A DNA stretch of 64,000 bases from Anoxybacillus amylolyticus (GCF_001634285.1 NZ_CP015438.1:1004001-1068000), one strand, 5' to 3'. Counted from the first letter of the stretch, positions 39,237 to 48,413 are shown. The notes: a model not told the origin generated them from the letters alone. Made by a program: numbers and translations.

Positions 39237-39340
39237 CTTCTTATCTTTCAAGCGAACCGCTTGTCTGGAATTAGCACCTTGACGTCGGTCAGGTTGCTGA
39301 AGGTTCACAGGGCCAGTCCCTCCCCTTCTCTCGATAAGAG
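39237..39340 (-). ncRNA. SAM-I (S-box) riboswitch aptamer
   Basis: Reading the minus strand: P1 5' arm CTCTTATC at 39340, GAGAGAAGGGGAGGGACTGG, CCCTGTGAACCTTCAGCAACC, AAGGTGCTAATTCC, and the closing GAAAGATAAGAAG at 39237. These are the invariant blocks of the S-box. SAM binding stabilises the aptamer and lets the downstream terminator form. Confidence 0.95.
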
Positions 39341-39401
39341 CACGTATACGGTTTATACATAAATGTAACTGATTTTTTCGAAATATTCAACTATTGTTTA
39401 C

Positions 39402-39426
39402 AAAAAAGAAGGCATATCGCCTTCTT
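39402..39426 (-). terminator. Terminator of yajQ
   Basis: Minus strand AAGAAGGC, five-base loop, GCCTTCTT followed by TTTT, just past the yajQ stop and upstream of the yitJ promoter region. Confidence 0.75.
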
Positions 39427-39916
39427 AACGGTAGTTGACAAACTGTACGTCGATTGGCAAGTCGGCTTCGCGGATAGCAGCGATGACTTTTTGGAGATCG
39501 TCTTTGCTTTTGCCGCTGACGCGAATTTGGTCTTCTTGAATTTGACTTTTTACTTTTAAGCCTGTGTTTTTAATGATGGTGTTAATTTTTTTCGCGTTGT
39601 CTTTGTCGATGCCTTGGACGAGTTTCGCCCGTTGGCGCACCGTTTTGCCAGAGGCAGGTTCGATTTTTCCATATTGAATGTTTTTTGTCGGAACGCCGCG
39701 TTTAATCAGCTTGCCAATTAATACGTCTTTTAATTGCTCTAGTTTGAACTCGTCGTCAGAAATTAAAATGAGCTCATCTTTTTCGAGTGAAATATCGCTT
39801 TTGCTTCCTTTGAAGTCATAGCGGTTTTGAATTTCTTTTAATGCAATGTTCACCGCATTCGTGACTTCGGAAAGGTCTACTTTTGATACAATATCAAATG
39901 AACTTTCTTTCGACAT
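39425..39916 (-). CDS. yitK: YajQ-family nucleotide-binding protein (YitK)
   Basis: A 163-residue UPF0234/YajQ protein ([33 protein letters not shown]..., with two ferredoxin-like halves). Family members bind cyclic di-GMP or nucleic acid. The order yitJ-yitK-yitL matches B. subtilis. AGGTAGTAT precedes the ATG. Confidence 0.92.
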   Translation of the reverse strand: MSKESSFDIVSKVDLSEVTNAVNIALKEIQNRYDFKGSKSDISLEKDELILISDDEFKLEQLKDVLIGKLIKRGVPTKNIQYGKIEPASGKTVRQRAKLVQGIDKDNAKKINTIIKNTGLKVKSQIQEDQIRVSGKSKDDLQKVIAAIREADLPIDVQFVNYR

Positions 39917-39999
39917 ATACTACCTCCAACGATTTGGTCATTTTGTTTTCATTATAGTAAAATGAAGCATGAGAAACAATAATAAAAGGAAGATGCATA

Positions 40000-40857
40000 A
40001 TGATAGCAGGAGAGATGATGACATTAAAGGTAAAGAGAGAAGTGCCGTTTGGGTATTTTTTGACAGATGGTACGGAAGAAGTGTTGCTTCATAAGAGTGA
40101 AATAGAACATGCGTTAGTGGAACAGGAAGAAGTGACGGTCTTTTTGTACCATGACCATCAAGGGCGGTTATGTGCGACAACGAAAACACCAAAAATTACG
40201 AACGATACGTACGATTGGGTGGAAGTAGCTGATGTTGTGCCGAAGCTTGGGGTGTTTGTCCATATCGGCATTTCGAAAGATGTACTCGTATCAGTCGATG
40301 ATTTGCCGCCGTTTTTGGAATTATGGCCAAAGCGCGGGGATGAATTATATTGTTCGTTGAAAACAGATAAGAGGGGGCGGCTGTTGGCACAGCTTGCGAC
40401 AGATGAAGTAATGAGGCAGTTAGCGGTAAAAGCACCGGAATCGGCATTTAATCAAAATATTCGCGGACGTGTGTATCGGCTAATAAAAGCTGGTGCCTTT
40501 CTTTTTTCAGAGGTTGGCTATATCGGTTTTATTCATGAATCACAGCGCCGCCAAGCACCACGCCTTGGCGAACTTGTGGAAGGACGGATTATTGGAGTAA
40601 AAGAGGACGGGACGGTGAATGTGTCACTTCTTCCGCGCAAGCACGAAAGTTTAGACGAAGATGCAGACATGATTTATCGCTATTTAGAAAGCCGTGGGGG
40701 AGCGATGCCGTATCATGATAAAAGCGACCCAGACGATATTAAAGCGCGGTTTCATATGAGCAAAGCTGCTTTTAAACGAGCGATGGGGCGTTTAATGAAA
40801 GCAAAAAAAATATATCAAGAAAATGGTTGGACGTATATTATTAAAAAAGAAGATTGA
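40000..40857 (+). CDS. yitL: S1-domain RNA-binding protein (CvfB-like, YitL)
   Basis: A 285-residue protein with three S1/OB-fold domains and a C-terminal winged helix (DPDDIKARFHMSKAAFKRAMGRLMKAKKIYQENGWTYI), the layout of CvfB. Conserved WVEVADVVPKLGVFVHIGISKDVLV and GRIIGVKEDGTVNVSLLPRK blocks are seen. The start at 40000 has AAAAGGAAG; ATGs at 40015 and 40018 behind GGAGAG are alternatives. CvfB proteins bind RNA and affect virulence or stress genes in related Firmicutes; the role here is unknown. Confidence 0.9.
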   Translation: MIAGEMMTLKVKREVPFGYFLTDGTEEVLLHKSEIEHALVEQEEVTVFLYHDHQGRLCATTKTPKITNDTYDWVEVADVVPKLGVFVHIGISKDVLVSVDDLPPFLELWPKRGDELYCSLKTDKRGRLLAQLATDEVMRQLAVKAPESAFNQNIRGRVYRLIKAGAFLFSEVGYIGFIHESQRRQAPRLGELVEGRIIGVKEDGTVNVSLLPRKHESLDEDADMIYRYLESRGGAMPYHDKSDPDDIKARFHMSKAAFKRAMGRLMKAKKIYQENGWTYIIKKED

Positions 40858-40890
40858 AAAAAGCGGAGCGAACACGCTTCGCTTTTTTTT
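40857..40890 (+). terminator. Terminator of yitL
   Basis: AAAAAAGCGGAGCG, loop AACA, CGCTTCGCTTTTTTTT at the stop codon; strong stem and T run. The IS701-like element begins 10 bases later. Confidence 0.85.
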
Positions 40891-40891
40891 C

Positions 40892-42270
40892 TTAAGAAAC
40901 TGTAGATGAGCAAAATCGATAACATAAATTTACATTGAGACAAAAAAGAAGACATGAACCCGATTCCTTGGTTAGAATAGATGTGCTACCAACCATTCAC
41001 ACAAGGAGGTTCATGTCTCATGAATAGATTAGCACATCATCAAGGAATCCACAAGTTTTTCACGACGTTGGGGTTGGCGCTTTATTTCTCGAAACCTGTG
41101 ATGAAGCATCTCGTTCATATCGTGGATGCGATGGTGACGAAAGGTTTTTCGGGAACGTTGACCGATCTACATCATGGGAGTTTTCATCCGAACCATCGCA
41201 CGACACTGAGCCATTTTTTCACGAAAAGTCCGTGGGATGAAGAGACATTGCTCCGCAAACTCCAGCAGTGGATGCTTCATCGTGTCGAACGCATCGCCAA
41301 ACAGAAGAATCAACCCATTTTTGTTTCCATCGATGATACGATTTGCCAAAAAACGAAGCCTTCGTCACGGGCAACATGCGCTATTCAAGGGTGTGATTGG
41401 CATTATTCTCACACAGAGAAAAAATCGATTTGGGGGCATTCTCTCGTTTGGCTCATGGTTCATACGATGACTCAAGCGTTTCCGTTTGCTTTTCGCCCCT
41501 ACGACAAGGAGGCTGGAAAAAGCAAAGGAAAACTCGCGATTGAGATGCTTTCTTCTTTGGATGTGAGTCGTCCTGTTTATGTACTGATGGACTCTTGGTA
41601 TCCATCGAAAGCACTCGTGGAAGCCTGCTTGAAAAAAGGGTTCCACGTCATCGCGATGCTTAAGACGAACCGGATTCTCTATCCGAAAGGCATCGCCATC
41701 CAAGCGAAGCAGTTTGCCCGCTATCTCGAACCGAATGACACCCGCCTCGTCACGGTGGGAGAAGAGCGCTATCGCGTCTATCGTTACGAAGGAGCGCTCA
41801 ACGGTCTCGATGATGCGGTGGTGCTACTTGTTTGGAAAGCCGATCAACCGATGACACCGGAACATCTTCATTGCGTCTTGAGCACCGATTGGGAGCTAAG
41901 CGACGAAGACATCTTGCGCTACTATGCCGAGCGTTGGTCGATCGAATGTTTTTTCCGTCAAGCGAAAGACCAGCTGAAACTCGATGGGTACCGCGTTCGT
42001 CATCATCGAGCGGTGAAACGTTACTGGATCTTGGTGCAGCTTGCTTACGTGTACAGCCTATTCGAGTCTAACAGCGATTTTTCGGATGGGCTCGATCTCC
42101 TGCGCAAGAGAAAAGGACATAGCCTCGTGGAGTTCATTTACCATGCAGCGAAACAAAATATTCCCATTGATACCGTGAAAAAACAGCTCCACGTGGCATA
42201 AGGGGTACCCTGTTTGTCTCTTTTACATGGTAATTATTGTAATTGAAATTGCTCAACTACAGTTAAGAAA
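40892..42270. mobile_element. IS701-like insertion sequence, copy 1, with 8-bp direct repeats
   Basis: The element spans 40900-42262 (1363 bp). Terminal inverted repeats read CTGTAG(A/T)TGAGCAA at each end. The flanks carry the same 8 bases TTAAGAAA at 40892-40899 and 42263-42270, a target duplication. It inserted between the yitL terminator and the promoter area of the BMP-lipoprotein gene. A second copy in opposite orientation begins at 62913. Confidence 0.88.
41020..42201 (+). CDS. IS701-like DDE transposase, copy 1
   Basis: A 393-residue transposase starting MNRLAHHQGIHKFFTTLGLAL behind ACAAGGAGG. Catalytic residues: FVSIDDTICQK (D), VYVLMDSWYPS (D) and YAERWSIECFFRQAKDQLKL (E, with the Y-(2)-R-(3)-E-(6)-K spacing). 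The family call (IS701, DDE_5-type) is from the overall pattern and could be a related IS4-group family; the 8-bp duplication is longer than usual for IS701. The protein visible in copy 2 is identical over 317 residues. Confidence 0.85.
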   Translation: MNRLAHHQGIHKFFTTLGLALYFSKPVMKHLVHIVDAMVTKGFSGTLTDLHHGSFHPNHRTTLSHFFTKSPWDEETLLRKLQQWMLHRVERIAKQKNQPIFVSIDDTICQKTKPSSRATCAIQGCDWHYSHTEKKSIWGHSLVWLMVHTMTQAFPFAFRPYDKEAGKSKGKLAIEMLSSLDVSRPVYVLMDSWYPSKALVEACLKKGFHVIAMLKTNRILYPKGIAIQAKQFARYLEPNDTRLVTVGEERYRVYRYEGALNGLDDAVVLLVWKADQPMTPEHLHCVLSTDWELSDEDILRYYAERWSIECFFRQAKDQLKLDGYRVRHHRAVKRYWILVQLAYVYSLFESNSDFSDGLDLLRKRKGHSLVEFIYHAAKQNIPIDTVKKQLHVA

Positions 42271-42336
42271 CTAAAAACATTTTAGGAAATAACCGATAAA
42301 AAGAGTGGATATTTTCACTGTGAAAGGACGAGAAAG

Positions 42337-43314
42337 ATGAAACGGTTACGTCTTATTGTAGCAATGATGCTAGTAATAAGTCTTTTTGCTGGTTGTTCAG
42401 CACAAGAAGGGGTAAAAACGAAAAAACGGATAAAAGTAGGAATTATGTTGTCTGACGTTGGACTTGGTGATCAATCATTTAGCGATTCTGCTTTCCGTGG
42501 ACTAATGAAAGCGCGCGATGAACTTGGCATCATTTTTGATTATCGAGAGCTGCAAGATACGAAAACATATGAACAAGGGTTAAAGGAGTTAGTAGAGGAA
42601 GGAAATGATATCGTCATTGGGCTTGGGTTTATGGTGCAGCAAGATTTAGAAAAAGTAGCAAAACAATACCCCAAACAAAAATTTATTTTAATTGACTCCG
42701 TATCGAATTTGAAAAACGTCACATCCATTACGTTCAAAGAAGATGAAGGGAGTTTTCTTGCCGGGGTTGTCGCGGCGATGACAACAAAAACGGATAAAAT
42801 CGGATTTATCGGTGGGGCAGATGTACCGCTTATTCGCAAATTTGCCGTTGGATTCGAAAAAGGGGTGCATGCGATAAAACCGAACGCTGTGGTCGACGTG
42901 GTGTATGCCGGCGATTTTGGGAATGACAAACTCGGCGCCAATATCGCAAAAGGAATGTTTTCCAGAGGGTGCGATGTAGTATATACGGCGGCGGGATTTA
43001 CGGGAGTTGGTGCACTAAAAGAAGCAGAAGCGCACGGTGTTTATGCTATTGGCGTAGATAGCGACCAATATTTTTACGCGGAAAAAGCCGTTGTCACATC
43101 GATGGTCAAAAATGTGGATGTGGCGTTATTCACTGTTTTAAAACAATATGTAGAGAAAGGGAAGTTAGAAAGCGGAACGGTGCAGCTTGGATTGAAAGAA
43201 AACGGGGTTGGTCTTGCGCCGATTCGCGTGGTGCCATGGAGCGAACCGCAGCAAAAACTGGTCGAGCAATGGAAAGAAAAAATTGAAAATGGCGAAGTGA
43301 CAACGAATGAATAG
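42337..43314 (+). CDS. BMP/PnrA-family lipoprotein, nucleoside-type substrate-binding protein
   Basis: A 325-residue lipoprotein: signal MKRLRLIVAMMLVISLFAGC with lipobox FAGC (residues 17-20), then a BMP-family domain (KVGIMLSDVGLGDQSFSDSAFRGL, DIVIGLGFMVQQDLEKVAKQYP, FKEDEGSFLAGVVAAMTTKTDKIGFIGGADVPLIRKFAVGFEKGV, YAIGVDSDQYF). BMP proteins usually feed nucleoside ABC transporters, but no permease or ATPase follows; instead a chemoreceptor gene starts 15 bases downstream. A role in sensing is therefore likely. Confidence 0.87.
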   Translation: MKRLRLIVAMMLVISLFAGCSAQEGVKTKKRIKVGIMLSDVGLGDQSFSDSAFRGLMKARDELGIIFDYRELQDTKTYEQGLKELVEEGNDIVIGLGFMVQQDLEKVAKQYPKQKFILIDSVSNLKNVTSITFKEDEGSFLAGVVAAMTTKTDKIGFIGGADVPLIRKFAVGFEKGVHAIKPNAVVDVVYAGDFGNDKLGANIAKGMFSRGCDVVYTAAGFTGVGALKEAEAHGVYAIGVDSDQYFYAEKAVVTSMVKNVDVALFTVLKQYVEKGKLESGTVQLGLKENGVGLAPIRVVPWSEPQQKLVEQWKEKIENGEVTTNE

Positions 43315-43329
43315 AAAGGGGGAATTGCG

Positions 43330-44991
43330 ATGACCATTCGAAAAAAGCTTTGGTTTCATTCGATTATTTCTATTTTACTATCGATGGGCATAATGGGATT
43401 TATTATTGTGAACATGTTGTCAATTCAAGCGACGAATAAAGATGTTGTTCCGATGTTGTTGACGGTGCAGCAAGCGCAAGCAAACATGAAAGCGACGAAA
43501 CAAAGCTTGAATAACTTTGCCTATAATATGACAGAGGGGAATAAGCAAGATGTAACCGCTCAAGTCAACGAAACGGAACAGTTGCTACAGAAACTCGACA
43601 AGATCTTAAAGCAAAAAGAGTTCCGCGTTTTGTTAGAAAATGCGAAACAAAAGTTTGCGGATGTACATACCCGTTCGTTCGCAGCGCTGGAGAGCCGCGA
43701 TGCGTCAGAAACGAGACGGCAAGCGATGCGCATTGAAGGTGCGATTAATGATTTGCATGTTTTGCAGTTATATACGAATGACTTTTATAACGCATTGCAG
43801 CAAGACTTGCAAGGACAAATTCGTTTTGTTGTCTGGACGGCAGTAGTTGGCAGCGTGGCGCTTTTATTGTTGTCTGGCGGAAGCAGCTTACGGCTTACCC
43901 GTTCGATTACGAAGCCGTTAGAACGTCTAGCCAATAATGCCAAAGAGATTGCAAGCGGCAATTTATTTGTAGAGCGAGTTTCTTATACACATAAAGATGA
44001 AATTGGTGAGCTGAGCACATCGTTCAATATGATGGTCGAGGAGCTTCAGCGGTTGCTTCATTCCGTTGATGAAGCAAGCAAAAAGGTAGAAATGTTTGCA
44101 AAAGAAATTGAAAAAGAAAATCAAATGCTAACGGAGATTAATCGCCAAGTAGCGATGTCTACGAACGAGTTGTCATCTGGTGCCCAAAGTATTTCGGAAG
44201 AATTACAGCAAGCAGTGCTATTAATAGAAAAGATGGATGAAACGTTCGCGCAAACGGCAGAACGAACAGAACAAACCGCGCAGTATAGCCATATGGCGGT
44301 AGAAGCGATTCGTCACGGACAAAAGGCCATTGAACAACAAGAAAAATTTATTCGTGATAATGCAGAGGCAACGGCATTAATTGAACAGGAAACGAACGAG
44401 TTTACGGCGTATGCGTTAAATATCGAGCAAATGGCGAAAGCGGTATCCGACATTGCAGAACAGACGAATTTGCTCGCGTTAAATGCTGCGATTGAGGCAG
44501 CGCGGGCAGGAGAGGCTGGGAAAGGATTTGCCGTAGTTGCGGAAGAAGTGCGGAAATTGGCGGAGCAGTCCGCGCAAGCAACGAAGCAAATTTTTGCAAC
44601 CGTTTCGCAAATTAAACACGGGGTCGAATCAGTTGCTTCAGCAGTAGCGCAAGGCGTGAAAATTGCCGAACAACAATCGCAGTCAATTTCCGCAACGGCG
44701 TTAGCATTTTCGGAAATCGAAATGAAAGTTGCTGGTATTTCGAATGACATTCAGTCATTGGTGACAGCGGTGGCGGAATCGAAACAGCTAGGGGAAAAAG
44801 TATTGCAAAACGTCGAAAGTATTAGTGCAGTGGTGGAAGAATCAGCAGCTGGAAGCGAAGAAATTGCGGCTTCGATGTCCGAACAGCTCACTGCGTTTGA
44901 AAACATGGCCGAAAAAGTTACAATGATGCGGCAATTGACCGATGAACTACAAGCGGTGATGGAGAAGTTTCAGACGGATAAACTTCGCTAG
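43330..44991 (+). CDS. Methyl-accepting chemotaxis protein
   Basis: A 553-residue receptor: span 1 at about residues 12-32, a 130-residue helical extracellular domain (helical-bundle type), span 2 at about 162-184, HAMP (about 186-238, [21 protein letters not shown]), and the cytoplasmic signalling hairpin whose tip is [35 protein letters not shown]. It is co-transcribed with the BMP lipoprotein, which may present its ligand to the extracellular domain. AAAGGGGGAATTG precedes the ATG. Confidence 0.92.
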   Translation: MTIRKKLWFHSIISILLSMGIMGFIIVNMLSIQATNKDVVPMLLTVQQAQANMKATKQSLNNFAYNMTEGNKQDVTAQVNETEQLLQKLDKILKQKEFRVLLENAKQKFADVHTRSFAALESRDASETRRQAMRIEGAINDLHVLQLYTNDFYNALQQDLQGQIRFVVWTAVVGSVALLLLSGGSSLRLTRSITKPLERLANNAKEIASGNLFVERVSYTHKDEIGELSTSFNMMVEELQRLLHSVDEASKKVEMFAKEIEKENQMLTEINRQVAMSTNELSSGAQSISEELQQAVLLIEKMDETFAQTAERTEQTAQYSHMAVEAIRHGQKAIEQQEKFIRDNAEATALIEQETNEFTAYALNIEQMAKAVSDIAEQTNLLALNAAIEAARAGEAGKGFAVVAEEVRKLAEQSAQATKQIFATVSQIKHGVESVASAVAQGVKIAEQQSQSISATALAFSEIEMKVAGISNDIQSLVTAVAESKQLGEKVLQNVESISAVVEESAAGSEEIAASMSEQLTAFENMAEKVTMMRQLTDELQAVMEKFQTDKLR

Positions 44992-45040
44992 AAAGGAAAC
45001 CTTTGTTAGACAGATTATTTCATCATCTTTGGTGAGGAGA

Positions 45041-45072
45041 CCCCGACTTCTAAGCGAGAACGAAAGTCGGGG
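45041..45072. repeat. GC-rich stem-loop, possible IS200/IS605-type end relic
   Basis: CCCCGACTT, 14-base loop, AAGTCGGGG within GGAGA...GGAGAAATCAC. Such a stem before AAATCAC resembles right ends of TnpB-bearing IS605 elements, but no tnpA/tnpB gene is here. It follows the chemoreceptor gene. Confidence 0.35.
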
Positions 45073-45094
45073 AGAAATCACTAGGCCGCTTGGA

Positions 45095-45131
45095 GGCATG
45101 AGTCCGATATTGTACGGGACTCATGCCCTTT
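45095..45131 (+). terminator. Terminator-like hairpin after the chemoreceptor gene
   Basis: GGCATGAGTCC, 11-base loop, GGACTCATGCC then CTTT, a perfect 11-bp stem about 100 bases after the stop. Confidence 0.55.
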
Positions 45132-45305
45132 AATTTTGTCAAACAAAAAATTTCTGGAACCTTTCGTCAGGAAGACGATGTCGAAGCTTTCTGTGTCATT
45201 CTCATCGTCATTTCTACCCTGCAAAAACACGGAAAGCCGGTGTGGGAATCGTTGAAAAGACTTCTAAGTGGGGAGTTTCTCCAAAAGATTCTCCACTCCT
45301 CTTAG
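45129..45305 (+). pseudogene. C-terminal fragment of a DDE transposase (IS66-like tail)
   Basis: An open frame of about 58 residues reading FNFVKQKISGTFRQEDDVEAFCVILIVISTLQKHGKPVWESLKRLLSGEFLQKIL. The order KQKISGTFR-x8-FC-x(4,6)-ISTL-x-K-x-G-x-(P/N)-V-x-(E/D)-x-L is that of the last 50 residues of IS66-type transposases as I know them. The catalytic part is missing. It ends just before a perfect hairpin at 45304-45331, perhaps part of the lost element's end. Confidence 0.5.
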
Positions 45306-45331
45306 GGCATTTCCGATACCGGAAATGCCCT
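45304..45331. repeat. Perfect palindrome in IS-relic region
   Basis: AGGGCATTTCCG, four-base loop, CGGAAATGCCCT. It overlaps the stop of the transposase fragment and lacks a T tail. Confidence 0.55.
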
Positions 45332-45418
45332 GTTGGTGCTGGATTCTAAAAATCTCGCTAGTATTGGGCTGAATGGACACAATCGAATTCTGTTCAGTTT
45401 TATTTAGCGGTCACAGGT

Positions 45419-45457
45419 GTTCATACAGAAGTCATGATTTTAAAGTGCGTGTATATA
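45419..45457. repeat. 39-bp remnant matching the IS630-family end at 62050-62088
   Basis: It reads GTTCATACAGAAGTCAT... to TATATA and agrees with the right end of the IS630 element at 35 of 39 positions by eye. Its outer TATATA edge abuts the truncated IS982 transposase, whose frame then runs out through it. It is probably what is left of a related element after deletion. Confidence 0.65.
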
Positions 45458-46260
45458 CTCTGGTTTTGGGCACGAATGTCTGTGATACGATACTGGTCGA
45501 CGAGGACAGAGAACACCGTTTCCACCACTTTGCGTTTTTGTTTGAGCCATCTCTCCCATGATGCGGATGGGCGACGTTTCTGGTTTTTGCGAGATGGAGT
45601 CCAAAAGGCGATTTGGTACGCTTCATGCAACTTTTTTTGCAATTGGTTACTGATGAATACTTTGTCGCTCAAATTCAAGGGATGGGGAATTTGAGTCATG
45701 ACGGTTCTTCCGCCGTTCGATCGTGACAGGACGCTTCCGTCACCACGTATCCCATGGGCAGTCCTTGGTCGGTCACTTGAAGATGAAGCTTAAATCCATA
45801 GTACCACTGCTTTTTCGACGCACAAAGCCCGATGTCAGCGATTCCTTGAAATCGTTTGACACGGTACATTCTTGTGGAATGGCACAACTCGAGTGGCATG
45901 CTATCTACTACCGCATAGGCATGGTGTTGACCACGTTTTCCCAACTCATGACGAATCCACTTGATTGCAACACGCAACGCTCGACAACGGCGATTGTATC
46001 GAGAACGTTCGAGAAAATGTCCATCCGTAAACAAGTTCCCAGTAACAAAGCGATGCCATGCACGTTCGGAAGAGAAGCCAAGCAACTTTCCTAAAAGATG
46101 AATGGCAATATCACCGCGTCTTCTTGTTTCCCAAATGACGATTGCGACGTTGAAGATAGAATTGAATTTGTGACAGTTGGGCAGAAACAAAGAAGAAAAT
46201 GGCTGCATGTTGTTTTTGAATCTTTGCTTGATCTGTAGTAAAATGAAAGTGCTCTTGCAT
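45458..46260 (-). pseudogene. IS982-family transposase, frameshifted and truncated
   Basis: Reading starts at an ATG at 46260 (MQEHFHFTTDQAKIQKQHAAIFFFVSAQLSQIQFYLQRRNRHLGNKKTR) and stops; a one-base deletion near 46110-46120 moves the gene to the frame giving GDIAIHLLGKLLGFSSERAWHRFVTGNLFTDGHFLERSRYNRRC ... AVVDSMPLELCHSTRMYRVKRFQGIADIGLCASKKQWYYGFKLHL. A second one-base loss near 45700 leads to the frame with HPLNLSDKVFISNQLQKKL ... KRKVVETVFSVLVDQYRITDIRAQNQS. The usual last 25 or so residues are gone. DDE residues D (VVDS), D and E (VETVF) can still be traced. Confidence 0.78.
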
Positions 46261-46362
46261 GGGGATTCTCCTTTCGAATGTTGGTTGGCACTTTCATTCT
46301 ACAGGAGATCCAAAGGCAAGGGCTATTTTTATGCTTACTCGATTTTATCTAGCACCACGGGT
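45458..46362 (-). mobile_element. Decayed IS982-family element
   Basis: The 5' end (relative to its transposase) reads ACCCGTGGTGCTAG at 46349-46362; the other end is missing, cut at 45458 by the IS630-like remnant. The transposase gene inside is broken by two frameshifts. Confidence 0.7.
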
Positions 46363-46406
46363 TATATAAATATATCGTTTACAACATAATTAACAGAAAA
46401 ACATGT

Positions 46407-46434
46407 AAAAGAGCTTGCTTTCGCAAGCTCTTTT
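46407..46434 (-). terminator. Terminator of the 43-residue gene
   Basis: AAAAGAGCTTGC, loop TTTC, GCAAGCTCTTTT: a perfect 12-bp stem overlapping the stop codon. Confidence 0.75.
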
Positions 46435-46564
46435 ACAGATGATCCGTTTTTTTTGAGTAAGCGTGTTTTCCAGCTTGGCGATTTTTTTCGCGAAGCATGT
46501 TTTTTTCATGATGCTTCGCTTGATTGTCGCGCGCTTTTTTATCGTTGTCGCTCGTATGTGGCAT
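46433..46564 (-). CDS. Small DUF3941-type protein
   Basis: A 43-residue, very charged protein: MPHTSDNDKKARDNQAKHHE, then KNMLREKNRQAGKHAYSKKT and DHL. AAAGGGGGGC precedes the ATG and a terminator overlaps the stop, so it looks like a true single-gene unit. The pattern matches small DUF3941 proteins of Bacillaceae as I recall them. Function unknown. It lies just downstream of yitS on the same strand. Confidence 0.72.
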   Translation of the reverse strand: MPHTSDNDKKARDNQAKHHEKNMLREKNRQAGKHAYSKKTDHL

Positions 46565-46608
46565 CTTGGCGCCCCCCTTTCTAAATCATACACCGATAGT
46601 TTGGTCGG

Positions 46609-47472
46609 TTAGGCGTCGATGTATTCGTTTAAGAAAAAGAGTGCCAATGTGCCCGGGCCGGCATGGGCGCCGATCGCTCCGCCAATTGGCGAAAGGAAAA
46701 AGCGAGTGCAGCCGAATTTTTCTTCAATCATTCGTTTTAATTCTAACGCAGCTTCTTCGTCATCGCCGTGGCTGATGCCGATGACTTGCTTTTGTAAGTC
46801 GTTTCCGCGTTCTTCCATCAGTTCAATCATCCGTTTGAACACTTTTTTCCGGCCGCGAATTTTTTCGATTGGAATTAATTTTCCGTCTTCAACATGAAGC
46901 AGTGGTTTAATGTTTAATATCCCACCGACAAACGCAGACGTTTTGCTAATGCGTCCGCCGCGCGCAAGAAACTCTAAATCATCGACGGTAAAAATATGCT
47001 CCATATGGCGGCAGTACGCAGAAATCGTTTCACATAGCTGCTCATATGGCATTCCTTTTTGCGCAAGTTCGCTCGCTTTCATCACGACGAGCCCTAAGCC
47101 GAGTGAAGCGCATTTGGAGTCGATAATCGCTAATTGAAACTCAGGATATTGTTCAAGCACTTCTTCGCGCACCATCATAGCTGTTTGGTACGTTCCTGAT
47201 AATTGGGATGAAAATGCGATATACACAGCAGGACGCCCAGACTCGGCAAGCTTGGTAAACAGTTCTTTCATTTTTAATGGGCTTGCTTGCGATGTTTTCG
47301 CCACTTCACCGTGTCGCATCGCATCATACACTTGTTTTGGCTCGATTGTCACGAAATCTTCATAGTCCGTGTGATGCAAATGGACAATGAGGGGGAGAAA
47401 CGAAATATGTCGTTCTTGCAAAAAAGGGTATGGCAAATCACAGCCGCTATCGGCTACAATGTGAATGGACAT
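46609..47472 (-). CDS. yitS: DegV-family fatty-acid-binding protein YitS
   Basis: A 287-residue DegV protein ([39 protein letters not shown]), with TSQASP, the [10 protein letters not shown] loop, and the C-terminal [17 protein letters not shown]. DegV proteins bind a fatty acid; FakB relatives present it to the FakA kinase. The ATG at 47472 has AAGGTGAG at good distance; a GTG at 47481 is an alternative. yitS-yitT is the B. subtilis order, though here they are divergent. Confidence 0.9.
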   Translation of the reverse strand: MSIHIVADSGCDLPYPFLQERHISFLPLIVHLHHTDYEDFVTIEPKQVYDAMRHGEVAKTSQASPLKMKELFTKLAESGRPAVYIAFSSQLSGTYQTAMMVREEVLEQYPEFQLAIIDSKCASLGLGLVVMKASELAQKGMPYEQLCETISAYCRHMEHIFTVDDLEFLARGGRISKTSAFVGGILNIKPLLHVEDGKLIPIEKIRGRKKVFKRMIELMEERGNDLQKQVIGISHGDDEEAALELKRMIEEKFGCTRFFLSPIGGAIGAHAGPGTLALFFLNEYIDA

Positions 47473-47562
47473 AATACTCACCTTCTTCTCTCATCAGTTT
47501 GCTGCTATAAGTGTAACGATTTTTAAGTGAAAAAACAATTTTTAGTTGATTGAGGTGAACAC

Positions 47563-48405
47563 ATGGCTTGGTTGCAAATAAAAAAATTAACGGTTGTACT
47601 GCTTGGTGCGTTGTTAAACGCAATAGCGCTCAATTTCTTTTTAATTCCGGCAAACGTGTATACGAGCGGATTTGCTGGGATTGCCCAGCTTACGTCGAAA
47701 CTAGCCGCGGACTATACCCCTTATCATCTTTCGACAGGAATGTTATTGTTCCTGCTGAACGTTCCTGTTGCGATTTTAGGATGGAAGCAAGTAGGGAAGT
47801 CGTTTACGGTTTATAGCTTTTTAAGCGTGCTGTTTATGTCGTTTTTTTTAGAAATCATTCCGGTGAAAAAGGTCGCTGACGATATTTTGTTAAATGCTGT
47901 ATTTGGCGGAGTCATTGGAGCAATTGGGGTTGGCTGGACGCTCAAATGGGGGGCTTCTACCGGCGGGCTAGATATTATTGCCCTAGTGTTGTCGCGCATG
48001 AAAGATCGTCCAGTCGGCACGTATTTTTTCACGCTGAATGCCGTCATTATTTTAACTGCGGGATACGTGTACGGCTGGGAAAAGGCGCTTTATACGCTTG
48101 TGACGCTATATGCATCAACGAGGGTCATTGACGCCATTCATACTCGGCATCAAAAGCTGACGGCGATGATTGTGACAAACAAAGGAGAAGAACTAAAAAA
48201 AGCGATACACGCCAAACTCGTCCGTGGAATTACAACGATCCCCGCTACCGGCGCTTTCTCGCAAGAAAAGAAAGACATATTAATGATCGTTCTTACGAGA
48301 TACGAGCTTTTTGACTTAGAGCGAATTATTAAAGAAGTAGACCCACAAGCGTTCACCAACATCGTACAGACGACTGCAGTATTTGGGTTTTTTCGGAAAG
48401 AATAA
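47563..48405 (+). CDS. yitT: YitT-family membrane protein
   Basis: A 280-residue protein with five to six N-terminal spans (DUF161 type; GALLNAIALNFFLIPANVYTSGFAGIAQL) and a C-terminal soluble DUF2179 domain (GEELKKAIHAKLVRGITTIPATGAFSQEKKDILMIVLTRYELFDLERIIKEVDPQAFTNI). Function unknown. TGAGGTGAACAC precedes the ATG. Confidence 0.9.
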   Translation: MAWLQIKKLTVVLLGALLNAIALNFFLIPANVYTSGFAGIAQLTSKLAADYTPYHLSTGMLLFLLNVPVAILGWKQVGKSFTVYSFLSVLFMSFFLEIIPVKKVADDILLNAVFGGVIGAIGVGWTLKWGASTGGLDIIALVLSRMKDRPVGTYFFTLNAVIILTAGYVYGWEKALYTLVTLYASTRVIDAIHTRHQKLTAMIVTNKGEELKKAIHAKLVRGITTIPATGAFSQEKKDILMIVLTRYELFDLERIIKEVDPQAFTNIVQTTAVFGFFRKE

Positions 48406-48413
48406 ATTTCATC

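Noticed and set aside
39300-39420. A specific SigA promoter for the S-box transcript
   Set aside because: TTGAAT-N17-TACATT and other pairs occur on the minus strand, but none is clearly better than the rest.
41167-41703. Opposite-strand open frames inside the IS701-like transposase, repeated in copy 2
   Set aside because: Repeated only because the IS is repeated; they have no translation signals.
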